NCBI RefSeq assembly: GCF_012641275.1
Contig: NZ_JABAIA010000002.1
Location: 2,108,001 to 2,172,000, forward strand
Direction of reading: 5' to 3'
Length of the DNA stretch: 64,000 nucleotides
DNA from: Chitinophaga varians
GTDB lineage: Bacteria > Bacteroidota > Bacteroidia > Chitinophagales > Chitinophagaceae
The position numbers and the translations under genes were made by a program. Under the pieces are notes generated by a model that was given only the letters and a program-made list of their open reading frames with translations, was not told the DNA's origin and did no database searches. Below, one piece after another: positions 16,377 to 25,223 of the stretch; within the stretch, counting starts at the first letter, position 1, and each line of letters begins with the position of its first letter.

Positions 16377-17285
16377 ATGGCATACTGCATTGAAGTGGCC
16401 GGTCTGGCCTACCAATTTAGAGACAAAACACCTGTGCTGCAGGATATACAACTGAAGGTGCCGCAAGGGGCTATCTATGGTTTTCTGGGACCTAACGGTG
16501 CCGGCAAAACGACGACGCTGCGACTGATCACCGGCCTGCTGCGCATGCAGACAGGCAACGTGCAGGTCCTGGGCAAGTCTTTCCGGCAGCACCGGCTGGA
16601 GATCCTGCGGCAGACGGGCTGCCTGATCGAAAGTCCGGCTATCTACGAACATCTGAGCGCCGCAGACAACCTGCTGGTATTGCAACGTATTTATCAATGC
16701 CCCAAAGCCAATATCATGGAGGCATTGAACACAGTAGGGCTACAGGCTGTGCGCGATAAAAAAGCCGGTCAGTTTTCGCTGGGCATGAAACAACGGCTGG
16801 CATTGGCCATGGCGTTGCTGCACCACCCCAGGCTGCTGATACTGGACGAGCCTACCAACGGCCTGGACCCCAATGGTATCATCGAGATGCGTGAGTTACT
16901 GAAGAAGATCAACCGGGAGCAGGGCATCAGTATTTTGATCTCCAGCCATCTGCTGCCCGAAATAGAAAAGCTGGCCACCCATATCGGTATCATCAGCAAA
17001 GGCCGTATGGTGTTTGAAGGCAGCCTGGAGCAATTGTCAGGCCTGCGGCGGCAGGTGAGAGGCTACCTGCTGGAAACGACAGACAATGCCGTTGCCGCGA
17101 AGCTTTTATCAGCCAGGGACATCCCCATTGTGACAGACACGGAAGGAATACAGCTGCCGGCATTGCCGGTGGCGGTCATCACGGAGCTGAACAGTCAGCT
17201 GGTGCAGCGTGGTATCGGCGTATATGGCATCCAGCCGGTTAAAAATGATCTTGAAACAATTTTCATGGACCTTATTCAACCTTAA
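16377..17285 (+). CDS. ABC transporter ATP-binding protein (BcrA-like)
   Basis: A 302-residue ABC ATPase. Walker A is GPNGAGKTTTLR (about residue 40), the signature is FSLGMKQRLALAMALL, and Walker B is LLILDEPTNGLD. The C-terminal extension of about 90 residues is typical of BcrA/LanF-type drug and lantibiotic-immunity ATPases. It works with the two permeases that follow (3 and 3 base gaps). It opens a five-gene operon including its own two-component system. Confidence 0.92.
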   Translation: MAYCIEVAGLAYQFRDKTPVLQDIQLKVPQGAIYGFLGPNGAGKTTTLRLITGLLRMQTGNVQVLGKSFRQHRLEILRQTGCLIESPAIYEHLSAADNLLVLQRIYQCPKANIMEALNTVGLQAVRDKKAGQFSLGMKQRLALAMALLHHPRLLILDEPTNGLDPNGIIEMRELLKKINREQGISILISSHLLPEIEKLATHIGIISKGRMVFEGSLEQLSGLRRQVRGYLLETTDNAVAAKLLSARDIPIVTDTEGIQLPALPVAVITELNSQLVQRGIGVYGIQPVKNDLETIFMDLIQP

Positions 17286-17288
17286 ATT

Positions 17289-18062
17289 ATGTTGACATAT
17301 CTCCATAGTGTTCAGAGTGAATGGCTCAAAAGAAAGAACAGTGCCGCCACCTGGCTTACCGTTTTGGGCGCCGTGCTGGTGCCATTGATTGTACTGTGTT
17401 ACCGTTTTTATTATTTTGAACTGCTGGCCACGCAAAACGCATCGGCCGACATATGGGAGCAGCTGTACAACCGTTCCTGGCAGTACATGGGATTCCTACT
17501 GTTGCCCATGGGCGTCATTCTGGTCACAAGTTTGATTACGCAGATCGAAACCCGCAGCAATGCCTGGAAGCTGTTGCATATAACGCCGCAACGGCTGACG
17601 ACCATCTTCTTTGCTAAACTGACGGTTATTTTGATCATGCTGTTATCCTTTTTTCTGTTGTTTAACATCGGCATTTATCTGACGGGCGTGCTGCCGGCGC
17701 TTTTGGTAAAAGAGGTGCCCTTCCCCACAGCACCTTTCCCCTGGCTGAAATATCTGTATGGTAACGGAACGTTCCTGGTTGCCTGTCTGCCGATAGTGGC
17801 GTTTCAGTACCTGATAGGATTGCGCTACCGGAATTTTATGGCGCCGCTGGGAGTGGGGCTGGGCCTGTATATTGTGTCTTTCATCGCGTTCAAATGGGAA
17901 TATGCTTATTTTATTCCCTACATTTATAGTATACTGACATTTATCGATGGTATGCATCATACAGTAAGACCGGTGAATATCTATTTGTTGTCGACCGCTT
18001 ATTTTGTGGGGTTCACCGTATTGGCGTATACGTTATATATCAATAAAAGTGAGAAAGGATAG
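17289..18062 (+). CDS. ABC transporter permease, copy 1
   Basis: A 257-residue integral membrane protein with about six transmembrane helices, of the ABC-2/LanE-LanG permease type. The N-terminal half (SVQSEWLKRKNSAATWLTVLG, then GFLLLPMGVILVTSLITQIETRSNAWKLLH) is nearly repeated in the next gene, which shows a recent tandem duplication. It probably forms a heterodimeric channel with that gene product, energised by the upstream ATPase. Confidence 0.85.
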   Translation: MLTYLHSVQSEWLKRKNSAATWLTVLGAVLVPLIVLCYRFYYFELLATQNASADIWEQLYNRSWQYMGFLLLPMGVILVTSLITQIETRSNAWKLLHITPQRLTTIFFAKLTVILIMLLSFFLLFNIGIYLTGVLPALLVKEVPFPTAPFPWLKYLYGNGTFLVACLPIVAFQYLIGLRYRNFMAPLGVGLGLYIVSFIAFKWEYAYFIPYIYSILTFIDGMHHTVRPVNIYLLSTAYFVGFTVLAYTLYINKSEKG

Positions 18063-18065
18063 ATC

Positions 18066-18827
18066 ATGTCGACATACATCTGCAGTGTTCAGAGTGAATG
18101 GCTCAAAAGAAAAAACAGTGCCGCTACCTGGCTTACCGTTTTGGGCGGTACATTTGTGCCACTGATCATCCTGGGCGTACGGTTATATCATTTCGACCAG
18201 CTGGCCGGTCAGAACGCCTCGGCCGATCTATGGGAACGGTTATATCATGAAGGCTGGCAATACATGGGCTTCCTACTGCTGCCCATAGGCATAATCCTGG
18301 TAACGAGCCTGGTCACACAGCTGGAAACCCGCAGTAATGCCTGGAAGTTATTGCATGTAACGCCACAGCGGTTCACTATTATTTTCCTGGCTAAACTGAC
18401 GGTTATCCTGATGATGCTGTTGTGCTGCCTACTGTTGTTTAACGTCGGTATTTACCTGACTGGCGTGGCGCCTGCATGGGTGATGCATGATGTGCCCTAC
18501 CCTGTGGCTCCTTTCCCCCGGATGAAATACCTGGTTGGCAGCACACACTTTCTGTTGGCCGGTTTACCGGTATTGGCGTTACAATATTTGCAGGGATTGC
18601 TCTTCAGAAATTTCATGTTGCCCCTGGGAATAGGACTGGGGCTGTACATTGCATCAGTTATAGCGCTCCCGTGGAAGTATGCCTGCACAATTCCTTATAT
18701 TTATTGTATGATGTTAGCCAATCAGGGGGCAATACCATCTGGTGTTTACATCATGTCGACAGGGTATTTTGTATTGTTTGGCGTGTTGGCTTATATACTG
18801 TACGTCAGAAAAAAAGAGAAAGGATAA
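18066..18827 (+). CDS. ABC transporter permease, copy 2
   Basis: A 253-residue paralogue of the preceding permease. The two are similar over their whole length, and the first 60 bases or so of the genes are almost identical at DNA level. The C-terminal halves have diverged more, as expected for a heterodimer. The stop TAA overlaps the start ATG of the histidine kinase by one base, so translation of the two is probably coupled. Confidence 0.85.
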   Translation: MSTYICSVQSEWLKRKNSAATWLTVLGGTFVPLIILGVRLYHFDQLAGQNASADLWERLYHEGWQYMGFLLLPIGIILVTSLVTQLETRSNAWKLLHVTPQRFTIIFLAKLTVILMMLLCCLLLFNVGIYLTGVAPAWVMHDVPYPVAPFPRMKYLVGSTHFLLAGLPVLALQYLQGLLFRNFMLPLGIGLGLYIASVIALPWKYACTIPYIYCMMLANQGAIPSGVYIMSTGYFVLFGVLAYILYVRKKEKG

Positions 18828-19849
18828 TGACAAAGAAGGTAATCGTTGTACTGCTCCATATTGGATACTGGATGATGTACTTCTTCCTGATCTTACTTTT
18901 TTTGGCGATCATAGCCAAAGGCAACCTCCGTTCCGCCAACCTGCGAGGGTCAGCGCCAATGGCTATTTTTTGTTTTGCGCCCGCTTTGCTGGGTTTCTAT
19001 AGCTTTTATGGCTTGTTGTTTAACCGTTACCTGCATCCTCAACGGGTAGGAACGTTATTGCTTGCCGGCATTGTTACCGTACTTTGTTGTGGCGCCATTT
19101 CCCTGCTGCTGCTGTGGCCTTACAAGGGTCTTGCCTCCGGCCGGCAGCTAGTGGTAATGTGGCTGGTCACATCCGGAATGGCGGCCATTCATGGCATTAT
19201 TGCCTTCGTATTAAAGGGATTCATCAGCTGGTATGGAGACATTCAACTGAAAGAAGCGCTCAATAAAAAAAATTATGAGACCTCCATGGCGTTGATCAAA
19301 GCGCAGATCAACCCGCACTTTTTATTTAATACCATTAATAACATCGACGTATTGATCTCGAAAGATGCAGGGAAAGCTTCATTATATCTCAATAAACTGT
19401 CCGGTATCATGCGGTTTATGTTGTATGAGACCAGGGGGGAGATTATACCGCTGTCGCGGGAGATGGCCTACATCGATCAGTATATTGAGTTGCAGCGTAT
19501 CCGGTCCTCCCATGCCGGATATGTCACCTATGAAGTAGAAGGTACGCCTGGCAACAGGATGATTGCCCCGATGCTTTTTATTTCCTATATCGAAAATGCG
19601 TTTAAACATGCGGAACATAAGAAGGCGGAAAACGCGATCCGTATCCGGTTGCAGATAGAAGACGACCGGCTGGTGTTTTCCTGTCGCAATCTGTATAGTG
19701 TGGAAGCGCCGGTGAAGCAGGAACACAATGGGCTGGGCAACGAGCTGCTGCAACAGCGGCTGGAGCTACTGTATCCAGGCCGCCACGAGCTGGATATTAC
19801 ACGCGAAGGAGGTGTTTATCAGGTAAACCTTATATTGCGGGACGCATGA
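18827..19849 (+). CDS. LytS-like sensor histidine kinase
   Basis: A 340-residue membrane histidine kinase. Four hydrophobic segments fill residues 1-130, followed by the His_kinase domain with the NPHFLFN box (IKAQINPHFLFNTINNID) and an HATPase region (FISYIENAFKHAEHK, then GLGNELLQQRLELLY). The Met before TKKVIVVLL is the start, just inside the permease stop. It pairs with the LytTR regulator that overlaps its end by four bases. It likely senses the compound exported by the ABC transporter. Confidence 0.9.
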   Translation: MTKKVIVVLLHIGYWMMYFFLILLFLAIIAKGNLRSANLRGSAPMAIFCFAPALLGFYSFYGLLFNRYLHPQRVGTLLLAGIVTVLCCGAISLLLLWPYKGLASGRQLVVMWLVTSGMAAIHGIIAFVLKGFISWYGDIQLKEALNKKNYETSMALIKAQINPHFLFNTINNIDVLISKDAGKASLYLNKLSGIMRFMLYETRGEIIPLSREMAYIDQYIELQRIRSSHAGYVTYEVEGTPGNRMIAPMLFISYIENAFKHAEHKKAENAIRIRLQIEDDRLVFSCRNLYSVEAPVKQEHNGLGNELLQQRLELLYPGRHELDITREGGVYQVNLILRDA

Positions 19850-20532
19850 AGATCAGTTGTATTATAGTAGAAGATGAGCCGCTGGCCATGGAAAGGGCGA
19901 AGGAGTACGTTGGGAAACTGCCCTACCTGCACCTGCTGGCCACGTTTGACAATGGCATGGATGCCATGGTATACCTGCGGCTGCATCCTGTGCAACTTAT
20001 CCTGCTGGACATCAATATCCCCGGTATTTCCGGCATACAACTGCTGGAAGCGGCCAATACCCGCTGTGAAATAGTGCTGCTCACTGCTTATGAGGAGTAT
20101 GCGTTGAAAGGGTATGAGTTGAATGTGACTGACTACCTGTTGAAGCCTTATACGTTCGACCGCTTTGTGCTGGCGATGGACAAGGTACAGCATAACCTGC
20201 AGCGGCAGGCACCCTCCATACCGGATTACATCTTCATAAAAACCTCCTGGCGACTGGAAAAAGTGTCACTCAGTGATATTATTTATATAGAAGGCCGTCG
20301 CGACTACCGTAAAGTATATACGCAGCAGAAACAGATCATGACCCTGCAGCCATTTGGCTGGTTTGAACAGGAACTGCCGCCCCAGCAGATCTGCCGGGTG
20401 CATAAGTCTTATATGGTGGCCATCTCCAAAATAGACAGTATTGAGAAAGAAGGTATCCGTATCGCCGGGATTACCATTCCGGTATCCGAGACATACCGCA
20501 AACAGTTTTATGCTCTGATTACGCGTGGCTGA
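19846..20532 (+). CDS. LytTR family response regulator
   Basis: A 228-residue response regulator with an N-terminal receiver domain and a C-terminal LytTR DNA-binding domain. The receiver shows IVEDEPLAMERAKEYV, the phospho-acceptor aspartate in LILLDINIPGISG, and LLTAYEEYALKGYELNVTDY. The LytTR part has ESLSDIIYIEGRRDYRKV-like sequence and ends CRVHKSYMVAISKIDSIEKE. It is likely phosphorylated by the preceding kinase and regulates the operon itself. Confidence 0.92.
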   Translation: MKISCIIVEDEPLAMERAKEYVGKLPYLHLLATFDNGMDAMVYLRLHPVQLILLDINIPGISGIQLLEAANTRCEIVLLTAYEEYALKGYELNVTDYLLKPYTFDRFVLAMDKVQHNLQRQAPSIPDYIFIKTSWRLEKVSLSDIIYIEGRRDYRKVYTQQKQIMTLQPFGWFEQELPPQQICRVHKSYMVAISKIDSIEKEGIRIAGITIPVSETYRKQFYALITRG

Positions 20533-21058
20533 TTTTACGGCGGGCAAACCAGTAGGGAACCACAAAGATCAACACAGCGGCAGATATCCGGTACCAGTTA
20601 GCCTCCGGTCCGTAGAAGTCCGGATAATTAGTTTGCTCTATTCCGGTTACATTGAGTAGCCATTGCATTATTTCTATGATATGTGCAATGATGCTGACGC
20701 TGATTAATAGTAGACAGGTAAACCAAACGCTGGTATTGCGTTTACGGGAGAAGGCCAATACAGGAACGATGCCACATAATAGCGATATCATTACTATCAT
20801 CTCTGCACGATAATTCCGACGAGGGGGAACTTCCTTGTAATATTCGACACTGGCGAAGTATATTACGATAAGATGCAGCAGGACTGATGATACCAACATT
20901 ATTAAGCCCAGTATGGCAAAAGGAATATTGGCATTGTGAAGATAATGCGGGCGTATTTTTTTCAGGGCGGGTATGAAAGCTGATGCTATCAGAAAAAGAA
21001 AGAGCGAAATGATACAGCCTTCCAGCAGGTAGATGGTAATGGTCCAGATAAATACCAT
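20519..21058 (-). CDS. Four-helix membrane protein (paralogue A)
   Basis: A 179-residue hydrophobic protein with about four transmembrane helices and a C-terminal PYWFARRK motif. It overlaps the end of the LytTR gene by 14 bases on the opposite strand. Two related sequences lie next to it (21117-21656 and 21707-22222), so it belongs to a tandem family. No known domain was recognised. Confidence 0.75.
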   Translation of the reverse strand: MVFIWTITIYLLEGCIISLFLFLIASAFIPALKKIRPHYLHNANIPFAILGLIMLVSSVLLHLIVIYFASVEYYKEVPPRRNYRAEMIVMISLLCGIVPVLAFSRKRNTSVWFTCLLLISVSIIAHIIEIMQWLLNVTGIEQTNYPDFYGPEANWYRISAAVLIFVVPYWFARRKISHA

Positions 21059-21116
21059 GGTATATAGGTTGTCCCTTAAAATAGGGAAAACGGCTGCAGC
21101 TAGGCGTCAGTCTTTG

Positions 21117-21656
21117 TTATGATTGCGCAGCCCGGTTTACTTTACGGCGGGCAAACCAGTAGCAGAGCAGAAAGAACAGCAACGCAAAGGCAATACGGTA
21201 CCATTTTGCGGCAGCCACTTCCTGCCAGAAGGAATTATACAAATTAAACCCTGATAAACCGACAAGCTGTTGTGCAATCAGGTCAGCATGGACAATGAGC
21301 GTAATGCTGATCAACAAAACACATGTAAAACCGATATTTATCGCACATTTGCGGGAGAAGGCAAATAGGGGGACAATGCCTAACAATACCACGCCGGCCA
21401 GTATACGTTTTGCTATGAAGGAATAGAACTTAAACTCTTCTTTGTGCAGGAGCTCGATGACCACGATACTGTACAAGAATATAGAAATCCCCAATGCCAC
21501 CAGGCCGGCAATGGCAAAGATAGTATTGGCCATACGAAGATATGATGGCCGTAAGCTTCTTAAAGCAGGTATAAATATAGAACCAATCAGGAAAAGAAGT
21601 ATTGAAATGGCACAGCCATCTGTCAGTTAGGTAAGAATGTACCAAATGATTCCCAT
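21117..21656 (-). pseudogene. Membrane protein paralogue B, stopped early
   Basis: Read from ATG at 21656, this frame encodes MGIIWYILT, then TAA (21627-21629), and then continues in the same frame with LTDGCAISILLFLIG and SIFIPALRSLRPSYLRMAN, which lines up with paralogue A (YLLEGCIISLFLFLIAS, then FIPALKKIRPHYL). After the stop the frame runs unbroken to a C-terminal CYWFARRK. The only later Met is at 21533, which would remove the first helix. The gene is best seen as broken by one nonsense change, unless translation restarts at 21533. Confidence 0.65.
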
Positions 21657-21706
21657 GATGATATTTTTTGTACAGATAAAAAAACGAAAGCGTGTATTCT
21701 ATACCG

Positions 21707-22222
21707 TTAGCCGGATGTTTTTCCGATTTTGCGCAAGGTATAATAATAGCATCCTCCGAAAAATACTACCGTCGCAATAATTATCCGGATGTAAGGGAAA
21801 TCAGATGCCTGTTTCGCGGCTGCTGCGTTGCCGTTCTGTGCAGCGTTCCATAGCAAAACATATTCTATCACTTTTGTGATTAGCAGAGAAAATACCAACA
21901 GCCAAGTGAAGCCTTTGTCTGCGGCGCGTTTTCCGCGAAGTGCTATCACCGAAAGCGTGCAGGGCAGCACTATCTCAAAAAGAAATACCGGTAGCGGAAA
22001 ATAAAAGAGGATGTTATTGGCATCAAATGGATTCGGCAGTATCATAAACATGATGACGGTCTTCAGCAGTACAATAGCCGCAATCGTTTTATTGGCGATC
22101 ATCAGGTAAGCCGGACGAATAGCTCGGAGTGACTTCCGGTAGTCACACGCAATAAAAAACAGGAGGGTCGATAGTATAAAACCGGCTATCAGGTGATGGA
22201 GAAAGTTCCGGAAGTATTCCAT
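21707..22222 (-). CDS. Four-helix membrane protein (paralogue C)
   Basis: A 171-residue membrane protein with about four helices, related to the two neighbours in length and layout (N-terminal helix, then SLRAIRPAYLMIANKTIAA). The C-terminal YYYTLRKIG corresponds to FARRK in the others. Function is unknown. It is divergent from the 2'-5' RNA ligase-like gene. Confidence 0.75.
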   Translation of the reverse strand: MEYFRNFLHHLIAGFILSTLLFFIACDYRKSLRAIRPAYLMIANKTIAAIVLLKTVIMFMILPNPFDANNILFYFPLPVFLFEIVLPCTLSVIALRGKRAADKGFTWLLVFSLLITKVIEYVLLWNAAQNGNAAAAKQASDFPYIRIIIATVVFFGGCYYYTLRKIGKTSG

Positions 22223-22270
22223 AGTTAACGCATAAGGTTGTTACTTTGTAAAGTAAAGACAAACGGGCAT

Positions 22271-22783
22271 ATGTTCCAACTGCAATCCAAACCGGTAATC
22301 GTAACACTTGAGATAGCCCCTTCTGATATGGCACGGTTCAATACCTTGCGGGAATTGTATTTCCCGTCCCACGCCAATTACCTGGAGGCGCACCTTACCT
22401 TGTTCTACCGGTTACCCGGCATGGAAGCTGTTATCCCCGAAACGTTGCAGCAGTACAGCCGAAGGGCGCCTATGGCCCTTCAGGTAAATGGCATTGTGAA
22501 CTTTGGCACCGGGGTAGCCTATACGTTGTATGCACCGGCATTAGAGGCGTTGCATAAAAAATTACAAGTGGCGTTTGAGCCCTGGCTGGTGCGGCAGGAC
22601 CGGCAGCCCCTTCGTCCGCATATTACCATACAAAACAAAGTGACTTCTTTTAAAGCGGCGCAGTTACATGCACAGCTCTCCGCTACATTCACTCCTTTCG
22701 ATATTACCGCTACCGGCTTTGGTACCTGGGAGTATCTGCGCGGCCCATGGAAAGCGCTGGACAAATTTATGTTTCAGGAATAG
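22271..22783 (+). CDS. 2'-5' RNA ligase-like 2H phosphoesterase
   Basis: A 170-residue protein of the 2H phosphoesterase superfamily. The two HxT/HxS-type motifs are AHLTLFYRLPG (about residue 38) and PHITIQNKV (about residue 117). Members act as RNA ligases or cyclic phosphodiesterases; which reaction applies here cannot be said. ATG 22271 is chosen because the upstream frame codons do not resemble the family. It is a lone gene. Confidence 0.85.
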   Translation: MFQLQSKPVIVTLEIAPSDMARFNTLRELYFPSHANYLEAHLTLFYRLPGMEAVIPETLQQYSRRAPMALQVNGIVNFGTGVAYTLYAPALEALHKKLQVAFEPWLVRQDRQPLRPHITIQNKVTSFKAAQLHAQLSATFTPFDITATGFGTWEYLRGPWKALDKFMFQE

Positions 22784-22861
22784 ATGGCCCGGATGATCGC
22801 GATGTCATCGGAAGGTCTTAGTCCGCGTTGATGTTCCAGGGCTTTCCGCCCCGGCACAAAA

Positions 22862-22892
22862 AAAACGCCTCCTTCAGGAAGCGTTTTTATAA
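22862..22892. terminator. Hairpin between converging genes
   Basis: The sequence around 22862-22892 forms a stem of AAAACGC-CTCC with GGA-AGCGTTTT separated by TTCA, followed by T-rich sequence. It lies just after the end of the glycine-zipper lipoprotein gene on the minus strand and can act in both directions. Confidence 0.6.
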
Positions 22893-22909
22893 TGAAATAA
22901 TCTTGTCAA

Positions 22910-23392
22910 CTATTGCTGTGCTGCTTTTTTCTTTTTGGAGTGATCAACGATCGCGCCGGTACCGGCACCTACGCCAGCACCGATGATGGCACCGATGGCT
23001 GCACCTTTCACATGGTCAGGGTTTACGATGGCACCGGTGATGGCGCCAGCGCCTGCACCAACTACTGCGCCTTTAGCGGTATGGCTCCATCCTTTTTTCT
23101 TTTGAGGAGCAGGGGCCGGAGCGGGTGCCGCGGCGGGAGTATTGTCGGCTGCTACGGTGTTGGGCGCTGCGTAACTGTTACGTTCCGGCGATTCGATCCG
23201 CTGGCCTTTATGAGCAGAGTGGTGGATAGTGTTGATAGAATCGATTACCTGTTGTTTCGCTACATTGATGGCGTTGATGGAATCGATCGTTTCTTTTTTG
23301 GCCTTTTCAACCGCTGCGGCAGTGTCTGTGCTGTTACTGTTACAGGCGAAAAGAGTTACTACAGTGGCCAAGGCTAAAACTATCTGTTTCAT
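22910..23392 (-). CDS. Glycine-zipper lipoprotein
   Basis: A 160-residue protein with a lipoprotein signal (LVLALATVVTLFACNSN) and acylation at Cys17. The middle is a Pro/Ala-rich linker (TPAAAPAPAPAPQ). The C-terminal part contains a glycine-zipper domain, GAVVGAGAGAITGAIVN followed by GAAIGAIIGAGVGAGTGAIV, like YMGG/Rick-17kDa proteins. These insert in the outer membrane or act as structural lipoproteins. A lysine-rich tail ends it. Confidence 0.85.
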   Translation of the reverse strand: MKQIVLALATVVTLFACNSNSTDTAAAVEKAKKETIDSINAINVAKQQVIDSINTIHHSAHKGQRIESPERNSYAAPNTVAADNTPAAAPAPAPAPQKKKGWSHTAKGAVVGAGAGAITGAIVNPDHVKGAAIGAIIGAGVGAGTGAIVDHSKKKKAAQQ

Positions 23393-23547
23393 GGTTCAAA
23401 ATTTTTGAAAATTCTAGGTTTAACCAGCTGTTAGCGAAAATTATGCCATATGTTTAAAAAGTGTTATAAAATTTTAATTTTATGAGGTCTATGGTTGGTT
23501 GAAATTTAATATATGATTGACCGTTAGGACTTTATATCTGGAGGGAA

Positions 23548-24207
23548 TTATGCTTTGGGCATCCGGCGGACAATCAGCCAGGCCACGACGATGTTGGGCA
23601 CCCAGCAAAGCCAGGCTACTACCCGATAGGCGATGACAAAATAGTGCAGTTCATATACCAGCAGCGGGAGCCATAGCCGGAGGGTAACCGCAGCGAGGCA
23701 GGCGGCGTAGCTGTATATCATCAGTTTTTCATGTTGGGCGGTATTACCCTGACGGATAGCCGTGTAGGCCCGTAAGGTAGTGGTGGACCATACCACAGCG
23801 AGACAAATAAATCCGGTTTGCGCAATGGGGCCGCCGGTAGCGGTGAAGCCAATGCAGAAGCCCGCCAGCCCGCTGATAAGGGTGGTGATGATGTATACCT
23901 TGCCCAGTTGCCGGTGCCACTGTACTTTGCGTTCACGCAGCCTGCGGCTGAACTGTGGCCAGCCCGTCAGCAGTGCTATTCCACCTGGTATAATATGAGC
24001 GTAAAAACCAATACGCCATAGTGTGTTGCTCAGCAGAGCGGGTGGTTTGGAACGCAGCAAGCCGAATTTTTCTCCCAGAATAAAATACAGGGAGGGATAG
24101 AGACCAACGATAACAGCCAGCAGGGACAGGAGTGCCCAGGCGGAGATCCGGAAATATTTTGCCGTGGAAGAAGGGGTGGTCATGGTCCAGGGATTTATAA
24201 CTTCCAT
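23548..24207 (-). CDS. DUF2306 membrane protein
   Basis: A protein of about 219 residues with six transmembrane segments, of the DUF2306 family. The core features HIIPGGIALLTGWPQFSRRLR, WHRQLGKVYIITTLISGLAG and QHEKLMIYSYAACLAAVTLRLWLP contain histidines placed like a haem or cofactor-binding site in related predicted oxidoreductases. The start is placed at the Met near TAAT; the exact start is uncertain by up to 15 codons. Confidence 0.85.
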   Translation of the reverse strand: MEVINPWTMTTPSSTAKYFRISAWALLSLLAVIVGLYPSLYFILGEKFGLLRSKPPALLSNTLWRIGFYAHIIPGGIALLTGWPQFSRRLRERKVQWHRQLGKVYIITTLISGLAGFCIGFTATGGPIAQTGFICLAVVWSTTTLRAYTAIRQGNTAQHEKLMIYSYAACLAAVTLRLWLPLLVYELHYFVIAYRVVAWLCWVPNIVVAWLIVRRMPKA

Positions 24208-24258
24208 AAGTTGCAAAGAAATCCCCGGATTAGCAACGGTGATTTTGACCACGATAGG

Positions 24259-25134
24259 TTAATGCGGGGTTTCCTGCTTCCGGTTCATTTTGCGGTATAT
24301 GCCCGGTGTTATGCCGCGGTATTTTTTAAACAGGCGGGAGAGGTAGCTTTCATCGGTGAAACCCAGTTCCTGCGCTATTTCCCGTACCCGCATGTTGCTA
24401 TAGCAAAGGCGGATGTCCACCAGTTTTAGTTTGTAACCGATGATATAATCCTGTATGCTTTCACCGGTATGTTTTTTAAAGTATTCGCCGAGGTAATGCA
24501 CCGACATGTTGAAGTGTGCAGCCAGTGCCGGCATGCGCAGCATTTCCGGTTGATAGACATGTTCCTGGAGGTAGCTGATCATGCGTAGTATGGAGAACTG
24601 GCCGCTGTTTTCCTGTACGTCAGGATTTTCCGACATGAGAAGGTTGCGGGCAATGAGATTGAGCAGAATGGAGATGGACTGGCGGATGATCAGCTGATAA
24701 CCCTTGCCATGCTGTTGATGTTCGCGGGCGATGCCGCTGAGTAGTGCCTGGGCCATGGCGCCGTCTGCGGCGTCGCGAAAGATGCAGCCCGCTTTGGCGT
24801 GATAGTTATTGAAGATGTAGTCTGTCTTTTTTATCCAGTCGCACAGTTCCAGCCGTTCAGCATCATCTTTTAATTGTGTGATAAAAAGCTGTGTGAAGCG
24901 AATAATAGTAAAAGCAGTGTGTTCTGTGATATCGCAATGGTAACGATCTTCCGGGGCAACGAGGAACAGTTTGCCCGGGCAGTAATCATATTGGTTGTCA
25001 TTGATATGGTGATGGCCTTTTCCTTCGCGGACGTATACCAGTTGGAAGGAGGTTTGCGGGTGCCGTGTGTTTTCCCAGGAGTCTTTCTCTTCCAGCACAA
25101 TGTCGTATGGTTCGTGCAGCAGTTTGTTGAACAT
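24259..25134 (-). CDS. AraC family transcriptional regulator
   Basis: A 291-residue regulator with a cupin-like N-terminal sensing domain (residues 1-150) and a C-terminal AraC HTH_18 domain. The second HTH is VREIAQELGFTDESYLSRLFKKYRGITPG, and the first is LAAHFNMSVHYLGEYFKKH. The Met before FNKLLHEPYD is the start. It is divergent from the MFS transporter with 89 bases between the starts, so it probably regulates the transporter. Confidence 0.9.
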   Translation of the reverse strand: MFNKLLHEPYDIVLEEKDSWENTRHPQTSFQLVYVREGKGHHHINDNQYDYCPGKLFLVAPEDRYHCDITEHTAFTIIRFTQLFITQLKDDAERLELCDWIKKTDYIFNNYHAKAGCIFRDAADGAMAQALLSGIAREHQQHGKGYQLIIRQSISILLNLIARNLLMSENPDVQENSGQFSILRMISYLQEHVYQPEMLRMPALAAHFNMSVHYLGEYFKKHTGESIQDYIIGYKLKLVDIRLCYSNMRVREIAQELGFTDESYLSRLFKKYRGITPGIYRKMNRKQETPH

Positions 25135-25223
25135 GTTGCAAAAGTACTGGCAAAACCCGTTAAAGTGCAATTTTTTATTGTACAAATGGGGTTTCCTTTG
25201 CAACCATAAAAGCAAGGATTTGT

